From positions 1 through 6,508 of the forward strand of contig CAZYUW010000037.1 in NCBI GenBank assembly GCA_964650685.1: a stretch of 6,508 nucleotides of DNA, read 5' to 3'. Positions 1-6,470 of the stretch are shown piece by piece. The position numbers and the translations under genes are program-made. The notes under the pieces were generated by a model. It was not told the DNA's origin and did not search any database. It saw only the letters and a program-made list of their open reading frames with translations. The DNA comes from Nitratifractor sp964650685. Lineage in GTDB: Bacteria; Campylobacterota; Campylobacteria; Campylobacterales; Sulfurovaceae. Every line of letters begins with the position of its first letter. Position 1 is the stretch's first letter.

Positions 1-898
1 CCTGTGTGTAAACAAGTGTCCTTTCCAACTCTTTGGAATCTGGTCCAAATATCTTGAACGACTCCAGGGATACTTTTTTGTAATAGTTGCCGTCGAAACT
101 TATACTGATCGGAAAACCGCTGACTTGATAATCCGGAAGAGGATCTGGAATCTCGTCGAAAAAAGCCGGAGGCACATCGTTTTGATCCTCGTATGGATAT
201 AGCACTATATGTTTATTGAGGCTTCCCTTTTTTTCCAGAGCGTCTCTGAGTCTGTCTCTCGATATTTTGACACTTTTGCCATCGCAATTCTCGTATAGGT
301 AGCGACTGCTTCCGTCGTTTTTGCTTCTAGGGCACAGCGAATCGATCATGCTGGATTCCAGGTCGTACACATAGACGGTCCTGGATCTGTTTCGTTTGTT
401 TTGCGAGATACCTATTCCGATCTGATCAATGTAAAAATCGAGAAATGACAGACGATGATAAACAGCCGACATCAAGCCGTCAATCGAATCTATTGCGCTT
501 TTATTACCCGTGGAGACATTCTCCAGAATATACGAACTCCTGTATCCTGCAGCGGCCACTCGGTCGGCGGGTTTTTTGCCGCTGAAGCCTCTGCGCTTTT
601 CATTCTCGTTGTGCAGATCCGCTTTACCGTAATTGTATATCAGATAGTCGGCATGTTTCTGGGCTGCCGTCTCGAGTGTTACATTTTTTGAGAGCATATT
701 CAGCCCGACGGCTTTTCTGATGTCGTTGAGGTGGGACAAACCGGTCATTTTTTCGAGCTCTGTATCAAGAGCGGGAGTCTTTTCGGTATAAGTGACAATT
801 TTATCGTTATTGCTGCTGTAAATCAACAATAGAACTCCAAAGACTACCATCGTGATGATGGATATTTTCCATAGACGCTTGTTGTCAATCTGCTTCAT
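1..898 (-). CDS. Membrane-anchored CAP-domain (SCP/PR1-like) protein, 3' end outside window
   Basis: Reading the minus strand from the ATG at 898 gives 299 uninterrupted codons that run off the left edge, so the C-terminus is missing. Residues 11-28 (KISIITMVVFGVLLLIYS) form one hydrophobic segment after a short basic N-terminus, suggesting an uncleaved anchor with the rest in the periplasm. Residues about 45-185 resemble a bacterial CAP domain: ADLHNENE (His96), ILENVS (Glu126), YHRLSFLDFYIDQIGIGIS (His148) and a following YVYDLE strand, which fit the cavity His/Glu positions of the family. A pair of cysteines (189, 205) follows. Then comes a second module with DVPPAF...PDPLPDYQVSGFPISISF, a pattern I recall after CAP domains in other bacterial proteins. 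CAP proteins are extracytoplasmic with varied or unknown roles, so no activity is claimed. The start overlaps der by 14 bases. AGGAG at 912-908 lies 9 bases before the ATG and 6 before an alternative GTG at 901, which would add one residue. It probably depends on the der transcript. Confidence 0.8.
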   Translation of the reverse strand, partial: MKQIDNKRLWKISIITMVVFGVLLLIYSSNNDKIVTYTEKTPALDTELEKMTGLSHLNDIRKAVGLNMLSKNVTLETAAQKHADYLIYNYGKADLHNENEKRRGFSGKKPADRVAAAGYRSSYILENVSTGNKSAIDSIDGLMSAVYHRLSFLDFYIDQIGIGISQNKRNRSRTVYVYDLESSMIDSLCPRSKNDGSSRYLYENCDGKSVKISRDRLRDALEKKGSLNKHIVLYPYEDQNDVPPAFFDEIPDPLPDYQVSGFPISISFDGNYYKKVSLESFKIFGPDSKELERTLVYTQ

Positions 899-2270
899 CA
901 CTTCTTTCTCCTCTTTTTCTGGCGGCTATCTCTATCGGAACACCTTCGAAATCGAACTCCTCCCTCAAAAAGTTCGCCAGATATCTTTTGTAGCTGAAAT
1001 GCAACAACTCGGGTTTGTTTACCACGAGAGCTATGCGGGGAGGTTTGATGGCGTACTGGGTAGCGTATTTGATCCTTACCACCTGGCCATGATAACTCGG
1101 CACATGGTGCCGTCGTATGGCCTTTTGCAGTGTCTCATTGAGTCTGGATGTGGGTATGCGCGTTTTGTATCTTTCGTATATAGCGGTGACGATATCCAGT
1201 ATTTTGCCCACCCTTTGACCTGTTTTCGCAGATATGGTCAAAAAGGGAGCGTAGTGCAGAAATTTCAGTTTGTCCCTTATATCCTCTATCGCCTCTTTGT
1301 ACTCTTTATCGCCTCTGATATCCCATTTATTGAGTATTATCAGGGAGCCTAATCTGTATCGGTCTATCAGGCCGGCTATTCTCTCGTCCAGTTCGGTCAC
1401 TCCTGTTGAGGCGTCTATCAGAAGTATGGCTATATCCGCATCTTGCAGCATCTTTTCGGTTCTGTTGAGTGCGAATTTCTCTATACCCTCAATTTTCCCT
1501 CGGCGTCTGATTCCGGCTGTGTCAACGAATGTGATCTCGTATTCGCCGTGTGAGACTGTATCGTCTACAGGATCTATTGTGGTTCCGGCCACTTCGCTGA
1601 CAACGGCACGCTCTTCTCCCAGCAGCGCGTTGAGCAGAGAACTTTTGCCTGTATTTGGTCTTCCGAGGATGGCCACTCTGATTTTTTTGTCGTCGTCTGT
1701 AGTCTTCTCTCTCTCTTCGAGAAGCTGTTCGAGGCTCAGGTCACCGTCCTCTACGAGTATATCGCCGCTGTTTCGGGAGTCGTTCAGATACTGAGAGAGC
1801 CATCCGTACAGGTTGTTGAGTTTGCGATTGTGGCTGACCGATACCGCGAAGAGGTTTTCGGCCCCAAACTCCACGAATTCCCAGAATCTATCGTTCTCCT
1901 CTTTGTCGTTGTCTATCTTGTTTACGACCAGAGCGATGGGTTTGTCGAGTTGCTGAAGTCTGTAAAAGAGTTTTTTGTCTTCATCCTCAGGCACCCTTTT
2001 GCCATCCACCATATAGATGATCACATCGGCGCTCTTCGCCGCCCCCAGAGACATCTCCGTCACTTTCGAAAAGAGCTCCCCGCTTTCTTCTATCCCCCCG
2101 GTGTCGAACACTTCGAATTTGGATCCGTCAGGGAGTCTCGCCACGCTCTTTTTGACATCCCGTGTCGTACCGCTCACATCAGATGTTATCGCGTCCCTTT
2201 TTTTGCATACCCGGTTAAAAAGAGAACTTTTACCTACATTGGGTCTTCCGAGAATGGCTACTCTGGTCAT
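885..2270 (-). CDS. der: Ribosome biogenesis GTPase Der (EngA)
   Basis: This is a 461-residue protein, the usual length for Der, an essential tandem GTPase that acts in the cytoplasm in maturation of the 50S ribosomal subunit. The first G domain has GRPNVGKS (8-15), SGTTRD, DTGG (56-59) and NKID (117-120). An acidic linker (about 168-195) precedes the second G domain, with GRPNTGKS (203-210), AGTTIDPVD, DTAG (250-253), NKWD (314-317) and SAK (347-349). A KH-like C-terminal domain follows (about 375-455), ending in a basic RKRGERSDEAD tail. All nucleotide-binding motifs look intact. The ATG at 2270 is supported by AGGA 8 bases upstream and by the usual MTRVAILGRPNVGKS start. It begins 25 bases after the stop of the preceding secreted-protein gene, with no evident promoter between them, and its end overlaps the CAP gene. 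An operon is therefore likely. As I recall, engA also lies close to kdsA in Campylobacter jejuni. Confidence 0.97.
   Translation of the reverse strand: MTRVAILGRPNVGKSSLFNRVCKKRDAITSDVSGTTRDVKKSVARLPDGSKFEVFDTGGIEESGELFSKVTEMSLGAAKSADVIIYMVDGKRVPEDEDKKLFYRLQQLDKPIALVVNKIDNDKEENDRFWEFVEFGAENLFAVSVSHNRKLNNLYGWLSQYLNDSRNSGDILVEDGDLSLEQLLEEREKTTDDDKKIRVAILGRPNTGKSSLLNALLGEERAVVSEVAGTTIDPVDDTVSHGEYEITFVDTAGIRRRGKIEGIEKFALNRTEKMLQDADIAILLIDASTGVTELDERIAGLIDRYRLGSLIILNKWDIRGDKEYKEAIEDIRDKLKFLHYAPFLTISAKTGQRVGKILDIVTAIYERYKTRIPTSRLNETLQKAIRRHHVPSYHGQVVRIKYATQYAIKPPRIALVVNKPELLHFSYKRYLANFLREEFDFEGVPIEIAARKRGERSDEAD
908..912 (-). promoter_or_regulatory. Ribosome binding site of the CAP-domain gene inside der
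   Basis: AGGAG on the minus strand, within the last codons of der. It serves either the GTG at 901 (6-base spacing) or the ATG at 898 (9-base spacing). Its position inside der suggests that the two genes are translated from one mRNA. Confidence 0.55.
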
Positions 2271-2295
2271 TGTCTACATCCTGTTCCGTAAATTG

Positions 2296-2985
2296 CTACT
2301 GTTGCGGATATGATGCCGTATCCATGTTTTTGTTTTCGATACTTTCAGTAGACGCGCCATTTTTGATAATCAGAGTTTTTTCCAGCAGTTTTTTGACTTT
2401 CATATATTCAAGGCTGCTTTTACCGTTGCGGGGAGAGTCTTGCAGGATCACTACGGTCGTTTTATCAGAGGTGTTTACAGGGAATATCTCTTGAACTATA
2501 CCGATGCCTCCCATCGTAATGGATAGTCGTTTGCCGTCTATCGGAGGATTGCTTTGCAGTTTCGCGTCAGACACTGACACATTTCCGTGCATCTTCTCAT
2601 ACTGTAGGAGCAGTGAGTTGATAATCTCGTTTGTTTTCACCGTGCTGGCGTATTTCTGCACCATTATATTCGTATCGTTGCCATTGATATTCCATATTTT
2701 TACCGATAGATCCGAAGAGTCCTCGGATACGCGCATATAAGGAGGAAATTTGAAAAATATACCGGCATTGGAAAACCTGGATTGCTCTATCATATGTATC
2801 TTTATGCGATGAATTTTGCCTCCAAGCGTTATCTCGGTCTCTTTGCCGAGTGGGACGACGAAAGATGATTCGTCGATATTGAGTTCCACTTTTTTTTCAA
2901 CCGAAACCGGAACTATCCCCGCGCAGACCAGAGAGTTTATACCAAGCACAATACCCGCGATGACTGTTTTGCCGCTCTTTTTCAT
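2296..2985 (-). CDS. Secreted or membrane-attached protein of unknown function
   Basis: I do not recognise this 229-residue protein. The N-terminus MKKSGKTVIAGIVLGINSLVCAG has the charged and hydrophobic regions of a signal peptide. Cleavage after Ala22 (V-C-A) is plausible. Cys21 lies in S-L-V-C, a poor lipobox, so a lipoprotein is possible but not favoured. The mature part alternates short hydrophobic strands and charged turns, for example KVELNIDESSFVVPLGKETEITLGG at about 32-56. It has a likely helix at about 119-133 and another near the end (194-207, MKVKKLLEKTL), followed by a polar tail. This is consistent with a small alpha/beta periplasmic fold; a PsbP/DcrB-like fold is a guess only. 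I chose the ATG at 2985 because AGGGGG lies 7 bases upstream and because this start puts the signal peptide at the N-terminus. A longer GTG start at 3024 would lie upstream of the predicted promoter. It sits between mscS and der, pointing to an envelope role, but nothing more specific can be said. Confidence 0.8.
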   Translation of the reverse strand: MKKSGKTVIAGIVLGINSLVCAGIVPVSVEKKVELNIDESSFVVPLGKETEITLGGKIHRIKIHMIEQSRFSNAGIFFKFPPYMRVSEDSSDLSVKIWNINGNDTNIMVQKYASTVKTNEIINSLLLQYEKMHGNVSVSDAKLQSNPPIDGKRLSITMGGIGIVQEIFPVNTSDKTTVVILQDSPRNGKSSLEYMKVKKLLEKTLIIKNGASTESIENKNMDTASYPQQ

Positions 2986-2992
2986 CCAACTG

Positions 2993-2998
2993 CCCCCT
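2993..2998 (-). promoter_or_regulatory. Ribosome binding site deciding the start at 2985
   Basis: AGGGGG on the minus strand, 7 bases before the ATG at 2985. No Shine-Dalgarno sequence is seen before the alternative upstream GTG (3024), so this site favours the shorter protein. Confidence 0.7.
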
Positions 2999-3003
2999 GT
3001 AAA

Positions 3004-3020
3004 TGTATTATATCCAAAGA
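3004..3020 (-). promoter_or_regulatory. Likely sigma-70 promoter (-10 box) for the unknown secreted-protein gene
   Basis: The minus strand reads TCTTTGGATATAATACA, with a perfect TATAAT at 3012-3007, immediately after the mscS stop codon (3023-3021). Transcription would start near 3000, leaving a leader of about 15 bases to the ATG at 2985. There is no clear -35 box, which is usual for Campylobacterota housekeeping promoters. The sequence nearly repeats the kdsA promoter. This would let the unknown gene, der and the CAP gene be transcribed independently of mscS. Confidence 0.65.
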
Positions 3021-4283
3021 TCACTCTGCATCGCTGCGCTTTTGTGCTTCATCGTTGGTTTTTTTGTTCCCGTCGCTCTCTTTGCGAGCGAGGATGCCAT
3101 CAGGAAGACTTTCGACATATACAGACTGGGACGGGAACGCGAAAGAGGCCCCATAATGCTCAACAATACTCATGATTCTGAGATTGATATCCTCTTTGAT
3201 TTTCAGGTACTCCTCCCATCTTGAAGTTTTTACGAAAAGATATACCATAATCCCCAGATCGCTTTCGTTGAAACTATTGAAATAGGCCATTTTCAATTCG
3301 TTTTCCGCCACATTGGGATGGAGATCCAGCATCGCTCTTATATCCCTGGTTATCGACTCCAGTCTTTCTCTACCGGTATCGTAAGTCAGTCCGATATACA
3401 TTTTTATCCGTCTGATACCTCTGCGGGAGAAATTTTCTATATTGGAGTTGGCGACGATAGAGTTGGGTACGACTACAAACGATTTTTCGAATGTCCGTAT
3501 CTTGGTTGTCCTCATCCCTATATCCTCTACCGTTCCTTCGACCTCGTTGACCCGTATCCATTCTCCAATCCTTATCGATTCATCCAGCATCAGAGCTATA
3601 GAGCCGAACAGATTGGCCGCGGTATCTTTCGCGGCGAGAGCGAAAGCGAGACCTCCGAGACCGAGAGAGGCCAGGAAAGCCGTAACATTCACTCCGAAGT
3701 TGTAGAGTATGCTTATGACACCCATGAATACTATCAGTAGTTTGAGCATCTTGACGATAAAATTGATCAGTTCGTATGACAGGTTCGCCCTGTGTCTTCC
3801 ATAGTCGTAAAGGAGCTCTTTTATCGCAGGAGTCATCGAATACAGTATCCAGTATATATCGAATATCAGCATCCCTTCCAGTACACTTTTCACCAGATCG
3901 CTTTCGCGGAATATTAGTTTGAAGAAAAGATGGATACCAATGATCACGAATAAAAACTCAAGCGGGCTTCTGATCTCTCTTATTATTATTTCGTCAACCA
4001 TTGTTCTGGTTTTTTTGGCCATTCTCAGAAGGACTCTGGTCAGTAGCAGCGTAAAAAATCTGCGCAGGGTCAGAAAAAAGACAAAAACAACTCCCGCCAT
4101 GATCAGGTTGGCCAGGGGTATGTCCAGTATCATATAACTGAAAAAATCTCCGTATTTACCGGCGTAGAGTTTGTTCAGATATGGTTGTATCGTATTGTAG
4201 AGGTCGTTGTCGAAATTGTCCAGTAGAATTTTGCCTGTCTTGGATATGGGGTCCACCACCCCACTGACATTTTTGTCGTTCAT
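3021..4283 (-). CDS. MscS-family small-conductance mechanosensitive ion channel
   Basis: A 420-residue inner-membrane protein of the MscS family, which open under membrane tension and release solutes during hypo-osmotic shock. It has an N-terminal extension of about 55 residues. Hydrophobic segments follow at about 56-72, 107-125, 137-153 and 173-195, then the pore-lining TM3 helix at about 198-228 (VTAFLASLGLGGLAFALAAKDTAANLFGS). This glycine/alanine-rich helix is the family signature. The beta domain (about 235-285) contains IRIGEWIRVNEVEGTVEDIGMRTT-type sequence and VVPNS (271-275). The alpha/beta C-terminal cage domain ends with ASFAFPSQSVYVE (about 379-391). A polar, charged tail of about 28 residues follows. 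It is larger than E. coli MscS (286 residues) and has extra helices, as in the longer YbdG/YnaI-like members, so I give no gene symbol. The ATG at 4283 has AAGG 7 bases upstream. The gene is divergent from the DUF3108-like gene and first in its transcription unit. Confidence 0.93.
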   Translation of the reverse strand: MNDKNVSGVVDPISKTGKILLDNFDNDLYNTIQPYLNKLYAGKYGDFFSYMILDIPLANLIMAGVVFVFFLTLRRFFTLLLTRVLLRMAKKTRTMVDEIIIREIRSPLEFLFVIIGIHLFFKLIFRESDLVKSVLEGMLIFDIYWILYSMTPAIKELLYDYGRHRANLSYELINFIVKMLKLLIVFMGVISILYNFGVNVTAFLASLGLGGLAFALAAKDTAANLFGSIALMLDESIRIGEWIRVNEVEGTVEDIGMRTTKIRTFEKSFVVVPNSIVANSNIENFSRRGIRRIKMYIGLTYDTGRERLESITRDIRAMLDLHPNVAENELKMAYFNSFNESDLGIMVYLFVKTSRWEEYLKIKEDINLRIMSIVEHYGASFAFPSQSVYVESLPDGILARKESDGNKKTNDEAQKRSDAE

Positions 4284-4310
4284 CTCGCAACCTTCGATCT
4301 TTATTTGCGT

Positions 4311-4316
4311 ATTTTA
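4311..4316 (-). promoter_or_regulatory. Possible -10 box of the mscS transcription unit
   Basis: TAAAAT on the minus strand, in the context CTGTTAAAATACG, 27 bases upstream of the mscS ATG. It is one mismatch from TATAAT, and a start near 4304 would leave a leader of about 20 bases carrying the AAGG ribosome binding site. No convincing -35 box is seen. It is weaker than the other three promoters in the window. Confidence 0.4.
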
Positions 4317-4351
4317 ACAGTTTTTGTGATCTATTTATCGAAACCCACTGG

Positions 4352-4357
4352 TATAAT
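4352..4357 (+). promoter_or_regulatory. Likely sigma-70 -10 box for the DUF3108-like gene
   Basis: A perfect TATAAT in the context CACTGGTATAATTGTGG. Transcription would start near 4364, just before the ribosome binding site, giving a leader of only about 14 bases. The two opposed promoters of this 94-base intergenic region do not overlap: their -10 boxes are about 35 bases apart. The rest of the region (4317-4351) is AT-rich, with no clear operator palindrome. Confidence 0.65.
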
Positions 4358-4364
4358 TGTGGAC

Positions 4365-4370
4365 AAGGAG
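4365..4370 (+). promoter_or_regulatory. Ribosome binding site deciding the GTG start at 4378
   Basis: AAGGAG lies 7 bases before the GTG at 4378. The upstream in-frame TTG at 4357 overlaps the -10 box and so should not be in the mRNA. Confidence 0.75.
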
Positions 4371-4377
4371 CTTAAAA

Positions 4378-5142
4378 GTGAAAAAGATATGCCGTTTGGT
4401 CGCGTTTGTCGCTATCGTCGTCAGCGGGTTGAGTGCATCGTTGAAATATGAGGTCAAAGCGACTCTGCTGGGCAAAGTGGGAGAGGTAGAGATATTTAAG
4501 AACAAAGACTCATCATCCGTCTACGATTACACCATACGCGTCAGATCCAGCGGATTGGCGGCACTGCTCTCCGGCAACAGGAGAGACGAGATGTACGCCA
4601 GAGGCGTTTGCAACCAAGGGGTGTGTATCTCCTCCTCTTTGCGTATCGAGACGCTCAAGAAGAAAAAACGCAGAAGCAAAGAGTATATTTTCGACAAAAA
4701 GGCAAAATCCATCACCAAACGCAAGAGATCGTGGAAAAACTCCACACTCGTAGCCGAGAGTTCCAAAAAACTTCCGTATTACACGAGACTTGATCCGGTA
4801 GGGTTGTATTTCGCGGTACTCAGAGATCTCGTTCCCAGGCCGGGTTCCGACCGGGAATACAAAATAGTCGGAGTGGAAAAGGCTGGAGGCAAAGTGGAGA
4901 TGGTCGTACCCGAAGCGGATATGCAGAAAGCATTGAACAAAAAGCACGGGACAAATGGTCTATTGATGATATATATGATAGTCAAAGGCGAGGTGCTCGG
5001 CAGGAAAAACCGCAAAGTCTTGATGGCTATGGACAAAAAGAGTGGTATCGTAGAAAAGGCGTGGCTCAGTTCTATGCCGGTGGTCGGAACCGTTACTATT
5101 CGCAGGATTTCCACTCGTGAACCGACACCCTCTAAAAAGTGA
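4378..5142 (+). CDS. Secreted DUF3108-like protein of unknown function
   Basis: This is a 254-residue protein starting at GTG. Residues 1-20 (MKKICRLVAFVAIVVSGLSA) form a clear signal peptide with likely cleavage after Ala20 (L-S-A), so the product should be periplasmic or outer-membrane associated. The mature part begins KYEVKATLLGKVGEVEIF, continues with repeated beta-strand-like segments, and includes YIFDKKAKSI and, later, Y-KIVGVEKAGGKVEMV and KKSGIVEKAWLSSMPVVGTVTI. This layout resembles the DUF3108 family, which is found in Campylobacterota and other Gram-negatives. The match is from memory and moderate. Cys78 and Cys83 (GVCNQGVC) could form a disulfide. Residues 94-120 are strikingly basic, with about 15 Lys/Arg, which could bind an anionic partner such as LPS phosphates; that is inference. 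The start is set by AAGGAG 7 bases upstream and by the promoter. It ends just before the kdsA promoter, 43 bases before the kdsA start. Confidence 0.85.
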   Translation: MKKICRLVAFVAIVVSGLSASLKYEVKATLLGKVGEVEIFKNKDSSSVYDYTIRVRSSGLAALLSGNRRDEMYARGVCNQGVCISSSLRIETLKKKKRRSKEYIFDKKAKSITKRKRSWKNSTLVAESSKKLPYYTRLDPVGLYFAVLRDLVPRPGSDREYKIVGVEKAGGKVEMVVPEADMQKALNKKHGTNGLLMIYMIVKGEVLGRKNRKVLMAMDKKSGIVEKAWLSSMPVVGTVTIRRISTREPTPSKK

Positions 5143-5144
5143 TC

Positions 5145-5158
5145 TTGGATATAATACA
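5145..5158 (+). promoter_or_regulatory. Likely sigma-70 promoter (-10 box) for kdsA-ribH-nusB
   Basis: TTGGATATAATACA, with a perfect TATAAT at 5150-5155, follows the stop codon of the upstream gene (5140-5142). Transcription would start near 5162, 24 bases before the kdsA ATG. There is no clear -35 box. It closely matches the promoter on the other strand at 3004-3020. Confidence 0.7.
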
Positions 5159-5185
5159 CTCTCAAAAACTCACAAAGGCAGATAG

Positions 5186-5989
5186 ATGATACTGATAGCC
5201 GGACCATGTGTGCTCGAAGATCGAGAAAGAGTTTTTCGTATCGCCGAAGCGCTGAGACCGTATCACGAAGAGGACGATAAAGAGTTTTACTTCAAGGCGA
5301 GTTTCGACAAAGCCAACAGAACCAGCCTGGACAGCTTCAGAGGTCCGGGATTGCAAGAGGGTCTCCGCATGCTCGACGATATCAAAAGAGAGTTTGGCTT
5401 CAAGATGCTGACCGATATACATCTGCCTGAACAGGCCGCACCGGCTTCGGAAGTCGTGGATGTGTTGCAGATACCCGCATTTTTGTGCCGTCAGACCGAC
5501 CTGCTGGTCGCCGCCGCCACCACGCCAGCCATTGTCAATATCAAAAAGGGTCAGTTTCTGGCGCCGCAGGCCATGAAGCACTCCGTGCAAAAGGTGCTCA
5601 AAAGTAGAGGATACAATGGTGAGCCTTCACACGCAGAGGCATCGAAACACGGCGTATGGCTTACGGAGCGGGGCAGTAGTTTCGGATATGGCAATCTGGT
5701 AGTGGATATGCGTGGATTGGTCATCATGAGAGGGTATGCTCCCGTGATATTCGACGCTACCCATTCCGTGCAGATGCCGGCCTCCGGACAGAGCAGCAGC
5801 GGCGGAGACAGCGCTATGGTTCCATATCTGGCCAGAGCCGCTGCCGCTGTCGGAGTGGACGGCTTTTTTTTCGAAACCCATTTTGATCCTTCCATCGCCT
5901 TGAGCGACGGCCCCAATATGATAAAATTGGACGAGTTGAAAGATCTGATGGTAAAGATCGCAAAGATAGATGAGATATCGAAAAAGTGA
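5186..5989 (+). CDS. kdsA: 3-deoxy-8-phosphooctulonate synthase (KDO-8-P synthase), metal-dependent type
   Basis: A 267-residue cytoplasmic enzyme that condenses phosphoenolpyruvate with arabinose-5-phosphate to give KDO-8-phosphate, the precursor of the KDO sugars of LPS. Family motifs are clear: AGPC (5-8), FYFKASFDKANRTS (35-47), FRGPGL, TDIH (76-79), IPAFLCRQTDLL (96-107), KKGQFLAP (120-127), ERGSSFGYGNLVVDMR (161-176), DATHSVQMP (190-198) and FFFETHFDPS (227-236). Cys8, His193, Glu230 and Asp241 line up with the four metal ligands of the Aquifex aeolicus enzyme (Cys11, His185, Glu222, Asp233), whereas E. coli has Asn in place of the Cys. This marks it as the metallo-enzyme class. Compared with Aquifex, an insert of about 11 residues lies around 140-156, as I recall also in Campylobacter KdsA. 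The ATG has AAAGG at 5174-5178, 7 bases upstream. An eight-T run (5864-5871) encodes conserved Phe codons and does not break the frame. Confidence 0.97.
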   Translation: MILIAGPCVLEDRERVFRIAEALRPYHEEDDKEFYFKASFDKANRTSLDSFRGPGLQEGLRMLDDIKREFGFKMLTDIHLPEQAAPASEVVDVLQIPAFLCRQTDLLVAAATTPAIVNIKKGQFLAPQAMKHSVQKVLKSRGYNGEPSHAEASKHGVWLTERGSSFGYGNLVVDMRGLVIMRGYAPVIFDATHSVQMPASGQSSSGGDSAMVPYLARAAAAVGVDGFFFETHFDPSIALSDGPNMIKLDELKDLMVKIAKIDEISKK

Positions 5990-5991
5990 AG

Positions 5992-5997
5992 AAAGGA
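5992..5997 (+). promoter_or_regulatory. Ribosome binding site deciding the ribH start at 6003
   Basis: AAAGGA in the 13-base gap between kdsA and ribH, 5 bases before the ATG at 6003. An upstream in-frame ATG at 5970 lies inside kdsA, has no comparable site and would add 11 residues not usual in the family. Confidence 0.7.
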
Positions 5998-6002
5998 TTG
6001 TG

Positions 6003-6470
6003 ATGAATACAGTAGAGGGTAAATTGCGGGTAGATCCCGAAGTGAGAATAGCCATTGTTTCCGCCAGGTTCAACCATTTCATTACCGACAGACTGGTCGA
6101 GGGGGCTCGTGATACTTTTTTGAGATTGGGAGGCAGGGACGACATGCTGGATTTGATACTTGTGCCCGGTGCTTTCGAGATACCATTCGCTCTGGAGAGG
6201 ATACTCTCCGGCAGCAAATATGATGCCGTCTGTTGCCTGGGGGCGGTGATCAGAGGCGCCACTCCGCATTTCGACTATGTGTCCGCGGAGGCTACCAAAG
6301 GAATAGCAAGTGTTACTTTGAGATACGGAAAGCCTGTCTCGTACGGTGTTCTTACGGTGGACAACATAGAGCAGGCGATAGAGAGGGCTGGTACCAAATC
6401 CGGCAACAAAGGTGCCGAAGCGATGAGCGGCTTGATAGAGATGATAGATTTGTACAAAGAGATTGTCTGA
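6003..6470 (+). CDS. ribH: 6,7-dimethyl-8-ribityllumazine synthase
   Basis: This 155-residue protein has the usual length for lumazine synthase. The enzyme condenses 5-amino-6-ribitylaminouracil with 3,4-dihydroxy-2-butanone 4-phosphate in the penultimate step of riboflavin synthesis and often forms 60-subunit cytoplasmic shells. Visible motifs are RFNHFITDRL (22-31, with the substrate-stacking Phe23), VPGAFEIP (54-61), LGAVIRGATPHFDYV (79-93), containing the catalytic His89 (His88 in Bacillus subtilis), and GVLTVDNIEQAIERAGTKSGNKG (115-137), with Arg128 as the likely phosphate-binding residue. Tyr114 replaces the common Phe before GVLT, and VDN replaces the more frequent TD/T pattern. Both changes look mild. 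It begins 13 bases after kdsA and its stop overlaps the nusB start, so it is part of the kdsA-ribH-nusB operon. No FMN riboswitch is seen, and there is no room for one. Confidence 0.97.
   Translation: MNTVEGKLRVDPEVRIAIVSARFNHFITDRLVEGARDTFLRLGGRDDMLDLILVPGAFEIPFALERILSGSKYDAVCCLGAVIRGATPHFDYVSAEATKGIASVTLRYGKPVSYGVLTVDNIEQAIERAGTKSGNKGAEAMSGLIEMIDLYKEIV

Noticed and set aside
455..691. Open frame of 78 codons on the plus strand
   Set aside because: It is antisense to the CAP-domain gene, which reads open through the whole left end and has recognisable motifs.
1830..2291. Open frame of 153 codons on the plus strand
   Set aside because: It lies entirely antisense to der, which has complete family motifs, and the translation shows no recognisable domain. 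The same holds for the frames at 852-1352 and 1270-1794.
2986..3024. Longer start (GTG at 3024) for the unknown secreted protein, overlapping the mscS stop as GTGA
   Set aside because: It looks like translational coupling, but it has no ribosome binding site, would put 13 residues before the signal peptide, and the predicted promoter lies downstream of it. It could still be used on an mscS read-through transcript.
4357..4377. Upstream TTG start for the DUF3108-like protein
   Set aside because: The TTG overlaps the TATAAT box, and AAGGAG is correctly spaced for the GTG at 4378.
5105..5185. Possible terminator between the DUF3108-like gene and kdsA
   Set aside because: No stem followed by a T run could be found, so read-through into kdsA remains possible.
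5864..5871. Run of eight T as a possible phase-variation or slippage site in kdsA
   Set aside because: The run encodes conserved Phe residues before the ETH metal-ligand motif in an essential LPS gene. It is short, and the frame is intact.
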